A DNA stretch of 35,413 nucleotides from Vulcanimicrobiota bacterium. GTDB lineage: Bacteria; Vulcanimicrobiota; Vulcanimicrobiia; Vulcanimicrobiales; Vulcanimicrobiaceae. Below the pieces are notes generated by a model. It searched no databases, had not been told where the DNA came from, and saw only the letters and a program-made list of their open reading frames with translations. The stretch lies in contig DAHUXY010000167.1 in NCBI GenBank assembly GCA_027315505.1, forward strand, positions 1 to 35,413. The letters run 5' to 3'. This document shows, one piece after another, positions 33,052-35,413 of this stretch (positions are counted from its first letter, which is position 1; each line of letters starts with the position of its first letter). The translations under genes and the position numbers were made by a program.

Positions 33052-34872
33052 ATGAGTACGTATCAAGCCCCCCTGCGCGATATGCAATTCGTTTTGCGCG
33101 AACTCGCCGGTATCGACGACATCGCGAAGCTCCCCGGCTTCGAGGACACGACCGACGTTCTCGATTCGATTCTCGAAGAGGCCGGCGCATTTGCAACCGG
33201 CGTGCTCGACCCGCTCAACCGTACGGCCGACAAAGAGGGCTGCACGTGGAAAGACGGCGAGGTCACCACGCCCAAGGGCTTCAAAGAAGCCTACAAAAAA
33301 TTCGCCGACGCCGGATGGATCGGCTTGCCGGTGCCGGCCGAATACGGCGGCCAGGGCCTGCCGCAGCTCTTGCTCGGCCCGACGCTCGAAATGTGGAACG
33401 GTTCCAACATCGGTTTTGCGAACGGTCCGCTGCTGAACCAGGGAGCGATCGAAGCGATCGAACTGGTGGGTTCGGACGAACAGAAGAAGACCTACATTCC
33501 GAATTTGGTCTCCGGTAAATGGACCGGCACGATGAACTTGACCGAACCGCAGGCCGGCTCCGATCTGGCCGCGACGACGGCGAAAGCGGTGCCGCAAGGC
33601 GACCACTACCTGCTCAAAGGCCAGAAGATTTTCATCACGTTCGGCGAGCACGACTTAGCCGAGAACATCATTCACCTAGTGCTGGCGCGCCTTCCCGACG
33701 CACCGCCCGGCACCAAAGGCATCTCGCTATTCATCGTGCCGAAGTTCTTGGTGAACGCCAACGGAACGCTCGGCGAAAAGAACGACGTCGTGTGCGTGGG
33801 CATCGAGCACAAGCTCGGCATTAACGGCAATCCGACTTGTACGATGGCGTACGGCGAGAAGGGCGAGGGCGCCGTCGGCTATCTCGTCGGAGAGCCCAAT
33901 CGCGGCCTCGAATACATGTTCATCATGATGAACGCAGCGCGTTTCTCGGTTGGCGTGCAGGGCTACGCGGTCGCCGACCGCGCGTACCAGCACTCGCTCG
34001 AGTACGCGAAGGAGCGCGTCCAGAGCCGCGACGCCGCTTCGCGCAATCCGCAGCCGGTGCGCATCATCGAGCACCCCGACGTGCGACGCATGCTGATGTG
34101 GCAGAAATCGCAAATCGAAGCGATGCGCGCGCTCGCATACGTCACGGCCGCTTCGCTCGATCTCGCGCACAAGCATCCCGACGAGAAAGTGCGCAAGGAG
34201 CACAAGGCGTTCATCGAACTGATGATTCCGGTGGTCAAGGGCTGGTCGACGGAAGTCTCGCAAGACTTGGTTTCGACCGCGCTCCAAATCTTCGGCGGCA
34301 TGGGCTACGTTGAAGAGACCGGCATCGCGCAGCAGTATCGCGACGTGCGCATTACCACGATCTACGAAGGCACGACCGGGATTCAGGCACTCGATTTGGT
34401 CGGGCGCAAGCTGATCCGCGACATGGGTGCTACGGCAACCGCGGTGATCAAGCAAATGGAGAAGTTCGCCAAGGAGGCCGCCGCACACGACAACGCCGAC
34501 GTGAAGGCGCTGGGCGAGGCGCTGCTCAAGGGCATCGCCACGCTCGGAGAAGTCTCGCAGTGGATCGGTATGAACGCGATGGGCGATCTGCATAAAGCCT
34601 TCGCCTGTTCGGTGCCGTATCTCAAGCTGTGGGGCGTCGTTGCCGGCGGCTGGCAGATGACGCGCGCGGCCCAGGTGGCGGCGGAGAAGATCGCCGCCGG
34701 CGATACCGACCCGTTCTACAGCTCCAAGATCACCACGGCCAAGTTCTATGCTTCGCACGTGATGACGCAGGCGGCATGGCTCAAACGCCAGGTCATCGAC
34801 GGGTCCGGCGACGTGATGACGCTGCCGGAATCGGGCTTCGAGCTCGACCGCAAAGCGGCGGTCACCGCGTAA
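33052..34872 (+). CDS. Acyl-CoA dehydrogenase, large AidB/FadE5-like type
   Basis: 606 residues, longer than the usual 380-400 because of an extra C-terminal domain found in FadE5/DmdC-like enzymes. FAD-dependent first step of beta-oxidation. N-terminal helical domain; FAD-binding NLTEPQAGSDLAATTAKA starting near 162; MNAARFSVGVQGYAVADRAYQHSLEYAKERVQSRD; catalytic-base Glu439 in IYEGTTGIQALDL; then a C-terminal domain (about 470-600) with DPFYSSKITTAKFYASHVM. ATG 33052, with GGAAAG upstream. Next to an enoyl-CoA hydratase gene that starts one base after its stop codon, so the two act in sequence. Confidence 0.94.
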   Translation: MSTYQAPLRDMQFVLRELAGIDDIAKLPGFEDTTDVLDSILEEAGAFATGVLDPLNRTADKEGCTWKDGEVTTPKGFKEAYKKFADAGWIGLPVPAEYGGQGLPQLLLGPTLEMWNGSNIGFANGPLLNQGAIEAIELVGSDEQKKTYIPNLVSGKWTGTMNLTEPQAGSDLAATTAKAVPQGDHYLLKGQKIFITFGEHDLAENIIHLVLARLPDAPPGTKGISLFIVPKFLVNANGTLGEKNDVVCVGIEHKLGINGNPTCTMAYGEKGEGAVGYLVGEPNRGLEYMFIMMNAARFSVGVQGYAVADRAYQHSLEYAKERVQSRDAASRNPQPVRIIEHPDVRRMLMWQKSQIEAMRALAYVTAASLDLAHKHPDEKVRKEHKAFIELMIPVVKGWSTEVSQDLVSTALQIFGGMGYVEETGIAQQYRDVRITTIYEGTTGIQALDLVGRKLIRDMGATATAVIKQMEKFAKEAAAHDNADVKALGEALLKGIATLGEVSQWIGMNAMGDLHKAFACSVPYLKLWGVVAGGWQMTRAAQVAAEKIAAGDTDPFYSSKITTAKFYASHVMTQAAWLKRQVIDGSGDVMTLPESGFELDRKAAVTA

Positions 34873-34873
34873 C

Positions 34874-35413
34874 ATGGCACAGGTACGCGTGGAGGATCGC
34901 GACGGCGTTCGCATCCTCACCCTCGATAATCCGCCGGTGAACGCGCTCTCGTTCGCGTTCTCGGCCCAACTGCTCTCGGCCGTCGAAACGGCCGAGAGCG
35001 ACCCCGCAATCAAAGCGATCGTCATCACCGGCGTCAACAAGAATTTCTCCGGCGGCGCGGACGTCAACGATTTCTCAACCGAGCCGACACCCGAAACAAA
35101 AACGGTTCGCGATGTCATTGGCGCGGTCGAGCGTAGCGCGAAAACGTACGTCGCCGCGATCGACGGCAATGCGTTGGGCGGCGGGCTCGAACTCTCGCTG
35201 GCTTGCGACTATCGCGTTGCGACCGCAACATCGAAAGTCGGGCTCCCCGAAATCAAGCTCGGCCTGTTGCCCGGAGCGGGCGGCACGCAGCGTCTGCCGC
35301 GTCTGATCGGCGCGCAGGCGGCGCTCGAAGTCATGCTCAAAGGCTCGACGCACCCGGCGCCCAAGGCCAAAGAGAGCGGCATCCTCGATGAAGTCGTGGA
35401 GTCGAACGTCGTC
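34874..35413 (+). CDS. Enoyl-CoA hydratase domain protein, probably N-terminus of a bifunctional FadJ/FadB-like enzyme (cut by window end)
   Basis: First 180 residues. Crotonase fold: LDNPPVNALSFAF, oxyanion-hole FSGGADVNDF, DGNALGGGLELSLACDYRVA and GLPEIKLGLLPGAGGTQRLPRLIG, with both catalytic Glu (in GGLELSLACD and LPEIKLG), so it should hydrate enoyl-CoA. The opening with PPVNALS and the run to ESGILDEVVE resemble the N-terminal half of 3-hydroxyacyl-CoA dehydrogenase / enoyl-CoA hydratase fusions, so the gene may continue with a dehydrogenase domain beyond the window. A stand-alone hydratase cannot be excluded. ATG 34874 lies one base after the acyl-CoA dehydrogenase stop. Confidence 0.9.
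   Translation, partial: MAQVRVEDRDGVRILTLDNPPVNALSFAFSAQLLSAVETAESDPAIKAIVITGVNKNFSGGADVNDFSTEPTPETKTVRDVIGAVERSAKTYVAAIDGNALGGGLELSLACDYRVATATSKVGLPEIKLGLLPGAGGTQRLPRLIGAQAALEVMLKGSTHPAPKAKESGILDEVVESNVV

Overview
The window is GC-rich, almost wall-to-wall coding DNA from a bacterium. No rRNA, tRNA, CRISPR array, insertion sequence or phage gene was seen. The organism looks like a diderm: it has a complete tripartite RND efflux set with a TolC-like outer-membrane protein. Its conserved gene orders, however, are those of Firmicutes (topA-trmFO-hslV-hslU; def-fmt-rsmB) and Actinobacteria (fhaA-FHA-PP2C-ftsW/rodA). That mix, with high GC and many GTG/TTG starts, suggests a deep diderm Terrabacteria lineage such as Candidatus Eremiobacterota (WPS-2). 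This placement is inference from gene order and style, not a measured phylogeny.

Layout. 1-6336 (+): 3' part of a sensor histidine kinase, then RND pump, TolC-like channel and membrane-fusion protein, tightly overlapped. 6343-9033 (-): a two-gene unit of a PAP2-like membrane protein and a membrane-anchored tandem AAA+ protein. 9106-13521 (+): dxs, secG and an orphan oppD/oppF ATPase pair, closed by a strong bidirectional terminator at about 13543-13583. 13602-14081 (-): a Lys/Arg-repeat, histone-H1-like protein, divergent from topA. 14300-19891 (+): topA, trmFO, hslV, hslU. 19952-20416: a small lipoprotein. 20485-27093 (+): def, fmt, rsmB, two FHA proteins, a PP2C-like protein, a SEDS glycosyltransferase and a divergent polysaccharide deacetylase-like protein, nearly all overlapping. 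27153-29412 (+): a 7TMR-DISM/GGDEF diguanylate cyclase and a lipoprotein cytochrome c. 29427-30848 (-): a DODA-type dioxygenase and an ATLF-like metallopeptidase. 30955-32439: a VIT1/CCC1-like metal transporter, a lone OmpR-type winged helix and a Fur-family repressor. 32573-35413 (+): a PadR regulator, a large acyl-CoA dehydrogenase and the start of an enoyl-CoA hydratase or bifunctional beta-oxidation enzyme.

Three things stand out. (1) Several genes carry a TANNNT box ending 6-9 nt before the start codon and no Shine-Dalgarno, which predicts leaderless mRNAs; dxs, secG and the histone-like gene have clear Shine-Dalgarno sites. (2) The phospho-signalling and cell-wall cluster at 23235-27093 has two FHA domains with intact phosphothreonine-binding residues. 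Its PP2C-like member has lost the metal-binding aspartates, no Ser/Thr kinase or penicillin-binding protein is present, and a deacetylase-like protein with lost metal-site motifs sits where pbpA is found in Actinobacteria. (3) The tandem AAA+ protein has one domain with only a good Walker A and the other with only a good Walker B. These three are the best candidates for undescribed biology here.
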